Shown here piece after piece: positions 32,428 to 43,603 of a DNA stretch of 64,000 nt. The stretch's first letter is position 1. Each line of letters opens with the position of its first letter. The position numbers and the translations under genes are program-made. The DNA is taken from positions 62,001-126,000 of the forward strand of contig CAIWHK010000025.1 in NCBI GenBank assembly GCA_903912525.1. The letters are read 5' to 3'. The notes under the pieces are model-generated. The model did not search any database, had not been told where the DNA came from, and worked only from the letters and a program-made list of their open reading frames with translations. This stretch comes from an uncultured bacterium. Lineage in GTDB: Bacteria; Krumholzibacteriota; Krumholzibacteriia; LZORAL124-64-63.

Positions 32428-34866
32428 TCAGCGACCGCGCGGCTCCAGGCGCAGCTGATGGCGCGTCGGGCCGGGCAGCAGAGGCGTGGCACGTCCCTGC
32501 TCCCAGTCCCCGTGCCCGGCCAGGAAGTACGGCGAGAACGGGTGGCCGCTCTGGCCGCCGGGCATGTGGAACAGGCCATCCTGCTCGCGGCCGGGCGACA
32601 CCACCAGGCGCTCGCTGGCGCCGCTGGTCGGCGACTGCACGCGCGGCAGGTTCGCATCGCCCGGCAACGGCGTTGCCGGCGCGGCCAGCCAGCGCTTCAG
32701 CTGCGGGACGGCAAGCGCCAGCGGATGGGTGATGGCCGCGCGGTTGCGCTCGCCCCATGTCCACTGGGCCTCGGGCTTGCCCGTCGCGACCATCCGCGCC
32801 ATCACCGTGTCGACGGCGGCGGCCACGACGTAGTCCCAGTCGCCGTGCGGCGCGGGCAGCAGGTGCGCCGGGCGCGCCTCGAGCAGCGCCCACACGACGG
32901 CGTGGCGCAGCGGCAGTTCCCGGGCATCGAACGCGGGCTCCCGGCTGCGGCACGGCGCCGTCAGGTCCGCGTACACGATGTCGAGCAGCGCACCCGTCGC
33001 GCCCCGCACCAGTCGGTAACCGATCGAGCCGGTCGAGGCGTGGCCGTCCCAGCTTTCGCGGGCAAGGCGCGCGAACTGCGCGCGACGCGCGGCGACGGTG
33101 CCATCGCCCGGCGTCGGGACGCGCGCGAGCGCCGCCAGTTCGACCTCGCGCCACTGCCCCAGCATCACGGCGCGGTCATCCAGCTGCACGCCCAGCATGT
33201 CCATCTCGTCGGGGCGCGACAAGGCGCGCAGGTCGTCGCGGATCTGCGCAGCGCGCGCCCCGAGTCCGTAGCCGCCGTCGCCGGCCACGAGCAGGTCCGC
33301 CCCCGCGGCGACGCGGTTGTTCGCGGTCCAGAGCAGGCCTTCGGGCGGGTCTACCACGCGCGGCTGCGCGGCCGCATCGACCCAGCCCTCCCAGCGGCAC
33401 GAACCGTCGGCGAACGACACCGGCCAGCGCCCGCTCCAGCCCACGCGGCGCGGCAGGCGCGCGGCAATGGTCCAGGCCACGCGCCCGTCGGCGTCGGCGC
33501 AGACGAGGTTCTGCCCGGGCATGCCCAGCCGGGGCGCCAGCGCGACCGCATCGTCGACCGTGCGGGCGTCCGCCAGGCCCACGAGTTCCAGGTTGATCGC
33601 ACCCGTGTCGTGCGCCGCCCAGCGCAGGGCGAGCGGACGGCCGCGACCATCGCGCGCCCACACCGGGCCCCAGCGCGAGTCGCGCACGCGCAGCGTCTCG
33701 GGCGCGGCGCCGGCGACGTCGATCACCTCGAGACGCGTTTGCAGGGCATCCCAGCCGTCGGGCGTGCGATAGCGGTTCGAGTCGGCGGGGTCGGTCTCGA
33801 GCGCGACCAGGTCAAGCCAATCGGCATAGGCGTTCGTGAAGCCCCAGGCCACGCGACCGTTGCTGCCGACGATGAGCCCCGGAGCGCCCGGCAGCGTCAC
33901 GCCGACCAGCCGGGTGGTGTCACCGTCCGCGCCGGCCAGCCTGATCTCGGCGCGGTACCAGGTGTTGGGCAGCGCCAGCCCCAGGTGCATGTCGTCGGCC
34001 AGCAGCGCGCCGCCGTGGCGCGTCAGGCGGCCGGCCACCGCCCAGTTGTTGCTGCCGGCGCGGTCGTGGGTCGGCACGAACGCCTCGCTGCCGCCGGCCG
34101 CGGCAGGCACATGCGCGACCGCGGCAGCGACGCCTTCCAGCGCCGGGCGGGCCTGCAGTTGTTCGCGGGTCGGCACCGCCGGCGGCAGCGGCGACCCGTC
34201 CTGCAGGGGCGCGTCCCAGGCGCCCGCCTCGGGCAACAGGAAGTCGGCGAGCGCCGGCGGCAGCGCCTCGCGCACGCGCCCAGCGGTCAGGTCGGTATCG
34301 GCGGTCGACATCCCGAGGTCCAGGTACATCGCCGCCACGACCAGCAGCGAATCGACGGGCCGCCACGGCTTCGGCTTCTGGCGCAGGGCCAGGTACTCGA
34401 ACGGGCGCACGCGCAGGTCGTCCAGGCCCGCGTTCACGCCCGTCGTGTAGGCATCGACCAGCGATCGCGACAGCGGGTCGAGCCGTGCATACTCGGCCTC
34501 GAGCCGCGCCCGGAAGCGGTGGCGGCGCACATCGCGATCGGCGCGGCGCAGCGCGGGCCCCAGCAGCCCGGCCAGCTCGCCCGCGGCCGCGCGACGCATC
34601 AGGTCCATCTGGAAGTAGCGGTCCTGCGCGTGCAGGTAGCCGAGCGCCTGCATGGCATCGTCGCGGGAAGAGGCGACCAGCCGCGGCGCACCCAGGGCAT
34701 CGCGCTCGATGAGGACGGGAGCGGCCAGGCCACCCAGCGCGCACCGGCCGTCCAGGCGCGCCAGGCTCCCGCGCAGGAGAAGCCCGCCGGTCGCCGCGCC
34801 CAGCAGCGCCAACACCAGCAGCGCCGCGCCCGTGAACCCCAGTGAAAGCAAGACTTTGCGCCGCAT
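32428..34866 (-). CDS. Penicillin acylase family Ntn-hydrolase
   Basis: 812 aa from the ATG at 34866 (GGAAAGG upstream). A longer frame upstream is not homologous. Seen: a hydrophobic N terminus serving as signal or anchor (LLSLGFTGAALLVLALLGAA), the alpha chain and spacer, then AGSNNWAV, in which Ser272 would become the new N-terminal nucleophile after autocleavage. ADDMHLGLALPNTWYRAEI and SNGRVAWGFTNAYADW follow, as in the beta chain of penicillin G acylase, cephalosporin acylases and quorum-signal acylases. The enzyme hydrolyses an amide bond between an acyl chain and an amine in the periplasm. Substrate unknown; acyl-homoserine-lactone or fatty-acyl amides are typical. Confidence 0.92.
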   Translation of the reverse strand: MRRKVLLSLGFTGAALLVLALLGAATGGLLLRGSLARLDGRCALGGLAAPVLIERDALGAPRLVASSRDDAMQALGYLHAQDRYFQMDLMRRAAAGELAGLLGPALRRADRDVRRHRFRARLEAEYARLDPLSRSLVDAYTTGVNAGLDDLRVRPFEYLALRQKPKPWRPVDSLLVVAAMYLDLGMSTADTDLTAGRVREALPPALADFLLPEAGAWDAPLQDGSPLPPAVPTREQLQARPALEGVAAAVAHVPAAAGGSEAFVPTHDRAGSNNWAVAGRLTRHGGALLADDMHLGLALPNTWYRAEIRLAGADGDTTRLVGVTLPGAPGLIVGSNGRVAWGFTNAYADWLDLVALETDPADSNRYRTPDGWDALQTRLEVIDVAGAAPETLRVRDSRWGPVWARDGRGRPLALRWAAHDTGAINLELVGLADARTVDDAVALAPRLGMPGQNLVCADADGRVAWTIAARLPRRVGWSGRWPVSFADGSCRWEGWVDAAAQPRVVDPPEGLLWTANNRVAAGADLLVAGDGGYGLGARAAQIRDDLRALSRPDEMDMLGVQLDDRAVMLGQWREVELAALARVPTPGDGTVAARRAQFARLARESWDGHASTGSIGYRLVRGATGALLDIVYADLTAPCRSREPAFDARELPLRHAVVWALLEARPAHLLPAPHGDWDYVVAAAVDTVMARMVATGKPEAQWTWGERNRAAITHPLALAVPQLKRWLAAPATPLPGDANLPRVQSPTSGASERLVVSPGREQDGLFHMPGGQSGHPFSPYFLAGHGDWEQGRATPLLPGPTRHQLRLEPRGR

Positions 34867-35103
34867 CGGCCCGCCTTTCCGCCAGCCCCCCGTGGGAGCC
34901 GGCACCCGTACCGGCGAGGAGACTAGCACACGTCGAAGCGGACGTACCGGCGCGAAAACGGCGCCAAGGCCGTTGCCTGCGCGTTTTCCGTCACGTAGAA
35001 TCACCATGGTTCCCGGGGCTCCGCGAGGGTCGCCACTCGCAGGGGCCACACGGCCGGGATCTCGCCTACCGTTGCATGCCTTGCCAGACTTGGGGGGAAA
35101 CAC

Positions 35104-35799
35104 ATGAAAACTTTGATCGTCGCCGCGTTGCTGCTGCTGGCGTTGCCGGTCCTGGCCGGCCCCGCGCTGACGCCGGACGGGCCCACCGTCACGATCCAGT
35201 CGATCGAGCCGATGTCGGCGAACTTCGTCTGCACACCCGGCAACCCGTACAACGCGAATGCCGCCGGGTACTACAACTTCTACAACTTCACCGAGTCGTA
35301 CGCGACGCTGTTCGATCCCGCGTTGTGCCCGACCTGCGACCTGGGAACGTCCATCACCCGCGTGCGCATGCTGCTGCGGTTGAACGCGGCGGCCACGTTC
35401 CAGATCTCGGCCTCGCTGGCCGAGGCGGTCGACGCCGGCAACGGTTGCTTCGTGCCCGGCGCCGTCGTCGCGCAGAGCGGCGCGGCCACGGTCACGGGCA
35501 TCACCGCGGCGGGCGGCTACTACATCAACCTGAACTGGACCAGCCCCTGCCTCGAGCCGGGCTACAAGTACTTCCTGATCTTCAACCTCGGCGAGCCGGG
35601 CGCGCTGGTGGCCGGTCCGTACGTGGACAACGACGGCGTCACGGCGTGCAACAGCTGGCACAACAGCGGCGCCGGCTGGGTGAACGTCGCCTCGATGTTC
35701 GTCGGCGACCCCTTCGTGTGGGCCGAGACCGACTGCTGCCAGCTGCCGGTTCCCGAGCAGGCCCAGGGATGGGGCACGATCAAGTCGCTGTTCCGCTAG
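35104..35799 (+). CDS. Secreted protein with C-terminal WG-x-I-K motif, function unknown
   Basis: 231 aa; a GGGGGG run precedes the ATG. Seen: signal peptide (MKTLIVAALLLLALPVLAG, cleavage near residue 19), then a beta-rich, Asn/Tyr-rich domain with eight Cys residues in the mature part (for example CPTCDLG, NGCFVPG, TSPCLEPG, DCCQLPV), which suggests disulfide-bonded extracellular folding. The protein ends in PVPEQAQGWGTIKSLFR. The same kind of tail ends the unrelated secreted protein at 61286-61945. No enzyme motif. It is likely exported to the surface or medium. The gene stands alone between leuS and the acylase gene, with a terminator after it. Confidence 0.72.
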   Translation: MKTLIVAALLLLALPVLAGPALTPDGPTVTIQSIEPMSANFVCTPGNPYNANAAGYYNFYNFTESYATLFDPALCPTCDLGTSITRVRMLLRLNAAATFQISASLAEAVDAGNGCFVPGAVVAQSGAATVTGITAAGGYYINLNWTSPCLEPGYKYFLIFNLGEPGALVAGPYVDNDGVTACNSWHNSGAGWVNVASMFVGDPFVWAETDCCQLPVPEQAQGWGTIKSLFR

Positions 35800-35838
35800 T
35801 TCGCCGGCCGCGGCTGGACCAACAGAACAGGACGAACA

Positions 35839-35868
35839 AAGGGGCCCGGGTCATCGCCCGGGCCCCTT
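35839..35868. terminator. Bidirectional terminator between WG-motif gene and leuS
   Basis: A perfect 12-bp stem, AAGGGGCCCGGG (35839-35850) and CCCGGGCCCCTT (35857-35868), with loop TCATCG and GCTTTG downstream. It lies between the convergent gene ends at 35799 and 35902 and can serve both strands. Confidence 0.7.
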
Positions 35869-35901
35869 GCTTTGCCGCCATCACGGACCGTCGCCGATCC
35901 G

Positions 35902-38334
<2,433 letters not shown>

Positions 38335-38609
38335 CAACGGATCCTTCGCGTCTGCAGGAAGGCCGCCGGGGGCGGCAGGGGCTGCGCAAGCGGGGAATAT
38401 GCGCCATCCGGGGGCCGATGACAACCGGGCGACCCCCGGCGTTCCGGGCGACGGTGGCCGACGGATAGACGACGGCGCCAGGTGGTACCCCCTCCACCCG
38501 GCGCCGCGCTGTTCCCGTCCTTTGGTCTTCCGGGGCGCGCCCCCATCCCCCCCGGGCGCCCCCGTAAAGGGAAAGAGCCCGCGATCCCTCCCGAATCACA
38601 CGGACGACG
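38335..38609. other. Intergenic region upstream of leuS
   Basis: About 275 nt holding the leuS promoter region on the minus strand. I see no gene, no T-box and no clear promoter hexamers in it. Confidence 0.3.
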
Positions 38610-38643
38610 AAAAAAGCCGCCGGGCGCTCAGCGCGCCGGCAGC
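38610..38643 (-). terminator. Rho-independent terminator of the CHAT-sigma operon
   Basis: On the minus strand GCNGCCGGCGCGC-type arm (38631-38643) pairs with GCGCCCGGCGGC (38616-38627) through 4 plus about 7 base pairs with one bulge, and is followed by TTTTTT (38610-38615). The stop codon TGA of the last gene (38628-38630) forms the loop. This is the most classical terminator in the window. Confidence 0.72.
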
Positions 38644-39296
38644 GGGACCAGCCGTGACGCGCCGGCCGGCCCGGCGGCACCGTAGGCCCGGATCCGACAC
38701 AGGGCGCCGGCGGGGCCGTCGGGCCCGAACGCCGCCGTGTCGATCGTCAGCGAAGGGCCGGCCACGGATGTGAAGGCGCCGATCGTGTCGAGCGCCGCGC
38801 TGTACAGTTCGACCTCGTAGCGCGTGGCACCGGTTACCGCGGGCCAGGTCAGCCGCAACTGACCGGTGTCATCGGCCGAAGCCCAGGACAGGGGCAGGTC
38901 CAGGGCGGGCGCCGTCGCCCCGCCACGCAGGGTGCCGCTCGGGCGCGCCGGACGCAGCTGGTCCGGGGCTCCCAGGTACACCACCATCGCGACAGCCGCC
39001 GCCAGGCCCAGGCCCCAGCCCCAGCGGGGCAGGTTGTGCCGGTCGGCCCGTTCGGTGCGGCGTACGCGTTGGCCGGGCGCACGCACGTGCTGCGCCGCCA
39101 GCGCAGAAGCCAGGGCGTCCTTCGCCTGCGCCAGTTCCTCGGGCGGCACCGACGCATCGCCCTCGAGGAAGGTATCCATCGCCCGGAGCAGGCTGTCGCA
39201 GCGCGGGCACGCCATCGCTTCGAGCCGGCGCGGATCGTCGGCCCGCAGCGCGACCAGTGCGGCAAGTTCGATCGGTTGGGTACAGCGATGGCTCAT
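38628..39296 (-). CDS. Membrane anti-sigma-factor-like protein with extracytoplasmic Ig/FN3-like domain
   Basis: 222 aa from the ATG at 39296, overlapping the sigma-factor stop by 4 nt. Seen: a short cytoplasmic domain (1-90) with LAALVALRADDPRRLEAMACPRCD. The CPRC pair at residues 30-33 resembles the C-x2-C half of zinc-binding anti-sigma (ZAS) domains, but the usual His four residues before is missing. A membrane span (about 92-110, WGWGLGLAAAVAMVVYLG) leads to a periplasmic beta-sandwich-like domain (about 130-220) with LRLTWPAVTGATRYEVELY, typical of fibronectin type III or Ig folds. Position after an ECF sigma gene and topology support an anti-sigma role; this is inference. The CHAT protein encoded first in the operon could be its protease. 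Confidence 0.75.
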   Translation of the reverse strand: MSHRCTQPIELAALVALRADDPRRLEAMACPRCDSLLRAMDTFLEGDASVPPEELAQAKDALASALAAQHVRAPGQRVRRTERADRHNLPRWGWGLGLAAAVAMVVYLGAPDQLRPARPSGTLRGGATAPALDLPLSWASADDTGQLRLTWPAVTGATRYEVELYSAALDTIGAFTSVAGPSLTIDTAAFGPDGPAGALCRIRAYGAAGPAGASRLVPLPAR

Positions 39297-39919
39297 GGTT
39301 CCCCCGGGCCGGACGGGCCTTGGGGCCCCGTCACGTTTCCTTCGCGATCCTGTCGGTCCCGCGCCGCCTTCAATTTGCGGCGGGCCGTCTGCAGCATTCC
39401 CCGCGCACCTGACGCCGAGTGCAGGCCGAGCACCCGCGTGATTTCGTCGACCGGCATGTGCTCGGCGCACCGCAGCCAGACGGCGCGCTGCTCCTGCGGA
39501 TCGAGGTTCTGGCGCACGAGCGCCAGGAGCGCCTCGCGTTCCTGCCGGTCCTCGAGGTCCGACGCCGGGTCGGGCCGCGGATCGGGCAGGTCCTCCAGTT
39601 CGCAGTCCTCGTCCCGCGCCAGCGGCCGGGCCCGCGCAGCGCGCAGGCAGGCGTGGTGCGTGACGACGAACAGCCAGCCCCCGAACGGGGCCTTGCCTTC
39701 CCAGGTCGCCAGCGAGCGCCACGCCGTCAGCAGGACGTCCTGCGCCAGGTCCAGCGCCTGGTCCGGGTCGCGGCGATAGCGGCGACACCAGGCGTAGACG
39801 CGCGTGTGGTAGCGCCCGAACAACTCGGCCGCCGCCGCCTCGCTCCGCGGCCCGCCGGAGCGGACCAGGTCGACCAGGTCGGCGTCGCCCAGGGTCACCA
39901 TGGACTTGCGCCCCATCAT
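39293..39919 (-). CDS. RNA polymerase sigma factor, ECF family
   Basis: 208 aa. Start ATG-ATG at 39919 overlaps the CHAT gene stop by 4 nt (ATGA); the longer open frame upstream is the CHAT gene itself in another frame. Seen: region 2 (about 25-95) with LFGRYHTRVYAWCRRYRRDPDQALDLAQDVLL and APFGGWLFVVTHHACLRAARAR, an acidic linker (EDCELEDLPDPRPDP), and region 4 (about 130-190) with LDPQEQRAVWLRCAEHMPVDEITRVL and GARGMLQTARRKLKAA, a helix-turn-helix for the -35 element. It would direct RNA polymerase to a specific regulon. Its neighbours are an anti-sigma-like protein and a CHAT protease-like protein. Confidence 0.93.
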   Translation of the reverse strand: MMGRKSMVTLGDADLVDLVRSGGPRSEAAAAELFGRYHTRVYAWCRRYRRDPDQALDLAQDVLLTAWRSLATWEGKAPFGGWLFVVTHHACLRAARARPLARDEDCELEDLPDPRPDPASDLEDRQEREALLALVRQNLDPQEQRAVWLRCAEHMPVDEITRVLGLHSASGARGMLQTARRKLKAARDRQDREGNVTGPQGPSGPGEP

Positions 39920-42762
39920 GGAAGAGTCCCTTCGCGCCCGGAAATCACACGCCGGTTCCGGGGATGGCTGCGGCGGGTCAGCCACAGGCTTCCCAGGACC
40001 CCCAGGGCCGCGACTCCGCCGAAGGCCGCCGGGCGGGCCGGCGACGGCCGGCGCTCCAGCGCCACGACCTGGGAACCGTCCCCGACCACCACGAAACCGG
40101 CCCAGTGGATGGGGGCCGCGGTGGCCGGTTGCGCGGCCAGGGCCCGGCGCGTGGCCGCCAGGGCGCCGGCAACGGTGGCGCCCTTCTCGAGTTCCCGGTA
40201 GAAGTGCTTCATGAACTGGGCCGCGACGGCGTCGTCGACGTCCCACAGCGAGGCGACCACTGCATGCGGCCCGGCCGCCAGGAACGCGCCGGTCAGGCCG
40301 AGCATGCCTTCGCCCGACAGCGCCTGGCCACCGGCCGAGGAACAGCTCGACAGCACGACCAGCGGCACCGCGAGCGGGTTGGCGGCGATGTCGGCGCTCA
40401 CCAGCCAGCGGGCGTTGCCGTCGGGATCGGCTCCGGCGCGGATGCGCGAATTCCACGGACGCTGGTCGTAGACCTCCGAGTGCGCCGGGATGTGCAGGAC
40501 CGCGGCGCCGGATGCGGCCTGCAGCCAACGGCCGTTCTCGGCACCGGCGCCGCCGGCCTCCAGGCGCTGGACGGCGCGGAATCGCCGTTCCAGCCACGCG
40601 GCCTCGCGTTCGGCGCCCGGCAGACGAACGTCGCCTTTGGCCTCGCCCCCGGCGACGACAACGAGCCCGCGCGGCGCGCCGCTATCGACATGATGCCGCA
40701 GGCTGGCCAGTACGGTGGCCGACGGCACCCGCATCACCTCGCGGGCGATCCCGAGCGCTTCCCCCGCAGGGCCGGGCGCGGGCAGCAGTTCTAACGGGAG
40801 GCGGTTGAGCAGCCCGTCGGCGGACACCACCACCCGCCGGGCGCCGGCCAGTTCGGCGGCGCAGGGCTCGATCAGCTCGCGGGACAGGCGACGGGCGGCC
40901 GGCGCGCCATCGGCCGGTGACGCGCCGGGCGCCGATGACGTCAGGAGGTCCAGGAACAGCGCCACGGGGCCGCGCCAGTGCGACGCCGCCGCCAGGTCCA
41001 GGACGCGGCAACTGCTGTCGGTCACGACGAAGACCAGAGAGGCGCGATCGCCCAGATAGTAGTCCAGCAGCACCTCGCCCGGCTCGAGCACGCTCCGCTG
41101 CAGGTACTCCAGCGTCACCGGCGGCTCTGCCGCGGCGGCGCCCGCGGCGAATGCGTCGGGACCGAGCCGGCTCTCGAGCAGGGTGCGCGCCTTGTAGCCC
41201 TGCATCGCCTCGAAGGCGCGACGCGTGCGGTCTGCGGCCGGCGCCGACGCCGGGTGTTCCAGCAGCACTTCGGCCAGTGCGAGGTGGATCGCCGTGCCGA
41301 GCGCGCCGCGCCGTTCGCGCCACTGCGGGTCGCGCGGCACGGCCCGGACATCGTCCCACAGGCGGCAGGCTTCCTGGAGGTCAGCCAGGGCACTGTCGGC
41401 CAGCGCGGGCTCGGCCACGGCCAATGCGCGCCGCGCCTGGCTGAGAACGAGCAGGGCCGACAGTTCGTTGGTATGGAAGCCGCCGGTGCGGAAGGCCGAG
41501 CGGGCCCGGCCCGCCAGCTTCACGGCGGTCCGCTGGTCGCCGAGGGCTGCCGACGCCTCCGCTCGCAGCTGGTCCAGGCGCGCCATCTGGTACGCATCGG
41601 CCCCGGTCGGCAGCGCAGCGGCCAGCGAATCGGCGAACTGCAAGGCCTCGAGCGGGCGGGCGCTCAGCAGGAGCGATCCTGGGATCTCGATGGCTGCCTC
41701 CAGGCCGTCCCGCCCCGCCCCGGCGCCCAACGCCAGCACCTGACGCCACAGCGCCCGGGCGTCCGCGTTCCGGCGGTGAGACTGCTCGACAGCGGCCAGT
41801 TGCCCCAGCACCAGCGCTTCCTGCTCGCGATAGTTGCCCGCGCGACAGACAGCCAGCAGGTCCATCAGCGAGACACGCGCCTCGTCGAACGCGCCGAGCG
41901 CCATGCGCGCCATGGCAAGGTTGGCGGACGGGGTGACGAGCGCGGCGGGATTCCCGCCCTTGCGGCGCGCTTCCAGCGTGCGCTCCCAGTATTCGACCGC
42001 GCGACCGGGATCACCGGACTGGTACTCGTAGCTGCCGAGGTTGTTCAGCGCGTAGCCCACAACGCGGGTCTGGCCCAGCTGGCCGCCGACGCGGATCACC
42101 TTCTCGTACAGGCGGCACATCTCCCGATAGCGCCCTTCGGCGCCCAGCGCGCGGGCCCGGCCGATGTCCGCGTCCAGAGCGACGGAATTTTCGCCGGCCG
42201 ACTCGAACAACGCCCCCGCGCGCTCGTAGCCGTCGCGCGCCACCGCCGCCTCGCCACGCCCGAGCGCCTGGTACGACAGGCCCAGCAGGGCGTAGGCCTC
42301 CTCGCGGCGGTCGCCCGCAGCCAGGGCGTCGCGGCGCAGTTCGGTGTAAACTGCGGCGGCCTCGGCGGCGCGCCCCTGCCCCAGCAGGGAATAGCCCAGC
42401 CAGCGGTGCGCTGTACGGCCGGGTCCCGGGGCGGCGAGAAGCGTCGCCAGTTCCCCGGCACGGCGCGCCGCCTGCTCCGAGTCCTTCAGGCGCCCGAGCA
42501 GCGCCAGTCCGCCAGCCTCCAGGAGGCGCGCGCGCAGCTCAAGATTGCGGTCACCGGCGGCAGTCGCGCGCTCGAGCACCGGCATGGCCAGGGCCAGCAC
42601 CGAGTCCGCGGCACCCTTGCGCAGGTGGCGGTCAGCACGCACGAAGACGGAATCGACCGGCGCCCCGGCGGCAGGCGGGCTCGGCGCGGCCGCGCTCGCG
42701 GCCAGGGGGACCGCCAGCGCGAGCAGGACATTGCACAACAGCCGGGGCCGGTGGCCTCGCAT
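39916..42762 (-). CDS. Exported TPR-CHAT protein (caspase-like peptidase fold)
   Basis: 948 aa. Seen: signal peptide (MRGHRPRLLCNVLLALAVPL and an Ala-rich end near residue 26), then about a dozen tetratricopeptide-like helical repeats over residues 45-470 (Ala/Leu-rich with YALLGLSYQALGRGEAA, YALNNLGSYEYQSGDPGRA). A CHAT domain follows over about 610-890 with the catalytic dyad candidates His761 (IPAHSEV) and Cys807 (LSSCSSAGGQ), then GLTGAFLAAGPHAVVASLWDV. A C-terminal membrane span (about 905-926) is followed by a basic tail. Topology would place the protease on the periplasmic face. CHAT domains are caspase-related cysteine proteases. It is the first gene of an operon with an ECF sigma factor and an anti-sigma-like protein, so regulated cleavage of the latter is a strong hypothesis. 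Confidence 0.9.
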   Translation of the reverse strand: MRGHRPRLLCNVLLALAVPLAASAAAPSPPAAGAPVDSVFVRADRHLRKGAADSVLALAMPVLERATAAGDRNLELRARLLEAGGLALLGRLKDSEQAARRAGELATLLAAPGPGRTAHRWLGYSLLGQGRAAEAAAVYTELRRDALAAGDRREEAYALLGLSYQALGRGEAAVARDGYERAGALFESAGENSVALDADIGRARALGAEGRYREMCRLYEKVIRVGGQLGQTRVVGYALNNLGSYEYQSGDPGRAVEYWERTLEARRKGGNPAALVTPSANLAMARMALGAFDEARVSLMDLLAVCRAGNYREQEALVLGQLAAVEQSHRRNADARALWRQVLALGAGAGRDGLEAAIEIPGSLLLSARPLEALQFADSLAAALPTGADAYQMARLDQLRAEASAALGDQRTAVKLAGRARSAFRTGGFHTNELSALLVLSQARRALAVAEPALADSALADLQEACRLWDDVRAVPRDPQWRERRGALGTAIHLALAEVLLEHPASAPAADRTRRAFEAMQGYKARTLLESRLGPDAFAAGAAAAEPPVTLEYLQRSVLEPGEVLLDYYLGDRASLVFVVTDSSCRVLDLAAASHWRGPVALFLDLLTSSAPGASPADGAPAARRLSRELIEPCAAELAGARRVVVSADGLLNRLPLELLPAPGPAGEALGIAREVMRVPSATVLASLRHHVDSGAPRGLVVVAGGEAKGDVRLPGAEREAAWLERRFRAVQRLEAGGAGAENGRWLQAASGAAVLHIPAHSEVYDQRPWNSRIRAGADPDGNARWLVSADIAANPLAVPLVVLSSCSSAGGQALSGEGMLGLTGAFLAAGPHAVVASLWDVDDAVAAQFMKHFYRELEKGATVAGALAATRRALAAQPATAAPIHWAGFVVVGDGSQVVALERRPSPARPAAFGGVAALGVLGSLWLTRRSHPRNRRVISGREGTLP

Positions 42763-42907
42763 GCACTCGCCTCGCTGGGCCTTGCGTCAGGGAAGGCCGA
42801 CGTCCCGTGCGGACAGCGGCAGTGGGATCGATCTTCGGGCAAACAAAGGTCGTGGAACATCCTAGCACGCGAACGTCGTCGTCGTCCCGGCCCATCAGCG
42901 GCGCGGT

Positions 42908-43603
42908 TCAGACCGCAATGTGGAACAGCTTCCCGACCAGCGCGGTGGCCGCCATGGCGAGCGCGCCCCAGAACGTGACGCGCGCCGCCGCCACGCCGAC
43001 CGGCGCCCCGCCGGCACGGGCCGCGAGGCCTCCCAGCAGCGCCAGCAGCACCAGGGCGCTGCCGCCGACCAGCGGCACCCGCTGCGCCGCCGGAACCATG
43101 GCGACGATCGCCACAGGCACGGCCGCTCCCACGGCGAACGACGCGGCCGAGGCCAGCGCCGCCTGCAGCGGGCGCGCCGTGTGGATCTCGGACAGGCCGA
43201 GTTCGTCGCGCGCATGGGCGCCCAGCGCGTCGTGGTCCATCAGTTGCAGCGCCACCTGCCGCGCCAGGACCGGGTCCAGGCCGCGGCCCTGGTAAATGAG
43301 GGCCAGTTCGTCCTGCTCGTGCTCGAGGTCCTCTTCCAGTTCCCGCTTCTCGCGCGCCAGGTCGGCCCGCTCGGCATCGGCCTGCGAGCAGACCGAGACG
43401 TACTCGCCGGCCGCCATCGAAAGCGCGCCGGCCGCCAGCCCGGCCACGCCGGCCAGCAGCACGGTGCCCCGCGAGGCGCCGCCCGCGGCCACGCCTACGA
43501 TCAGGCTGGCGGTCGAGACGATGCCGTCGTTGGCGCCGAGCACCGAGGCGCGCAGCCAGCCGATGCGGTCGGCAACGTGTCGTTCACGATGGAAGGGTGT
43601 CAC
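42908..43603 (-). CDS. VIT1/CCC1 family iron/manganese transporter
   Basis: 231 aa from a GTG at 43603 overlapping the TerC stop by 4 nt (GTGA). Seen: DRIGWLRASVLGANDGIVSTASLIVGVAAG, the diagnostic first-span motif of the family, MAAGEYVSVCSQADAERADL with the conserved Glu and Met metal-binding residues, a cytoplasmic charged helix (about 85-140, REKRELEEDLEHEQDELA) that in homologues loads the metal, and C-terminal spans (about 150-228). Bacterial and fungal members export or sequester Fe2+ or Mn2+ across the membrane. It is last in an apparent metal-handling operon with TerC and a ferritin-like protein. Confidence 0.93.
   Translation of the reverse strand: MTPFHRERHVADRIGWLRASVLGANDGIVSTASLIVGVAAGGASRGTVLLAGVAGLAAGALSMAAGEYVSVCSQADAERADLAREKRELEEDLEHEQDELALIYQGRGLDPVLARQVALQLMDHDALGAHARDELGLSEIHTARPLQAALASAASFAVGAAVPVAIVAMVPAAQRVPLVGGSALVLLALLGGLAARAGGAPVGVAAARVTFWGALAMAATALVGKLFHIAV

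Noticed and set aside
32380-34845. A plus-strand open frame of 821 codons
   Set aside because: Shadow of the penicillin-acylase gene; composition typical of antisense reading.
38628-42762. The CHAT-sigma operon as part of a type III-E CRISPR system
   Set aside because: No Cas effector, no Csx30-like gene, no repeats; the CHAT protein has a signal peptide, whereas Csx29 is cytoplasmic.
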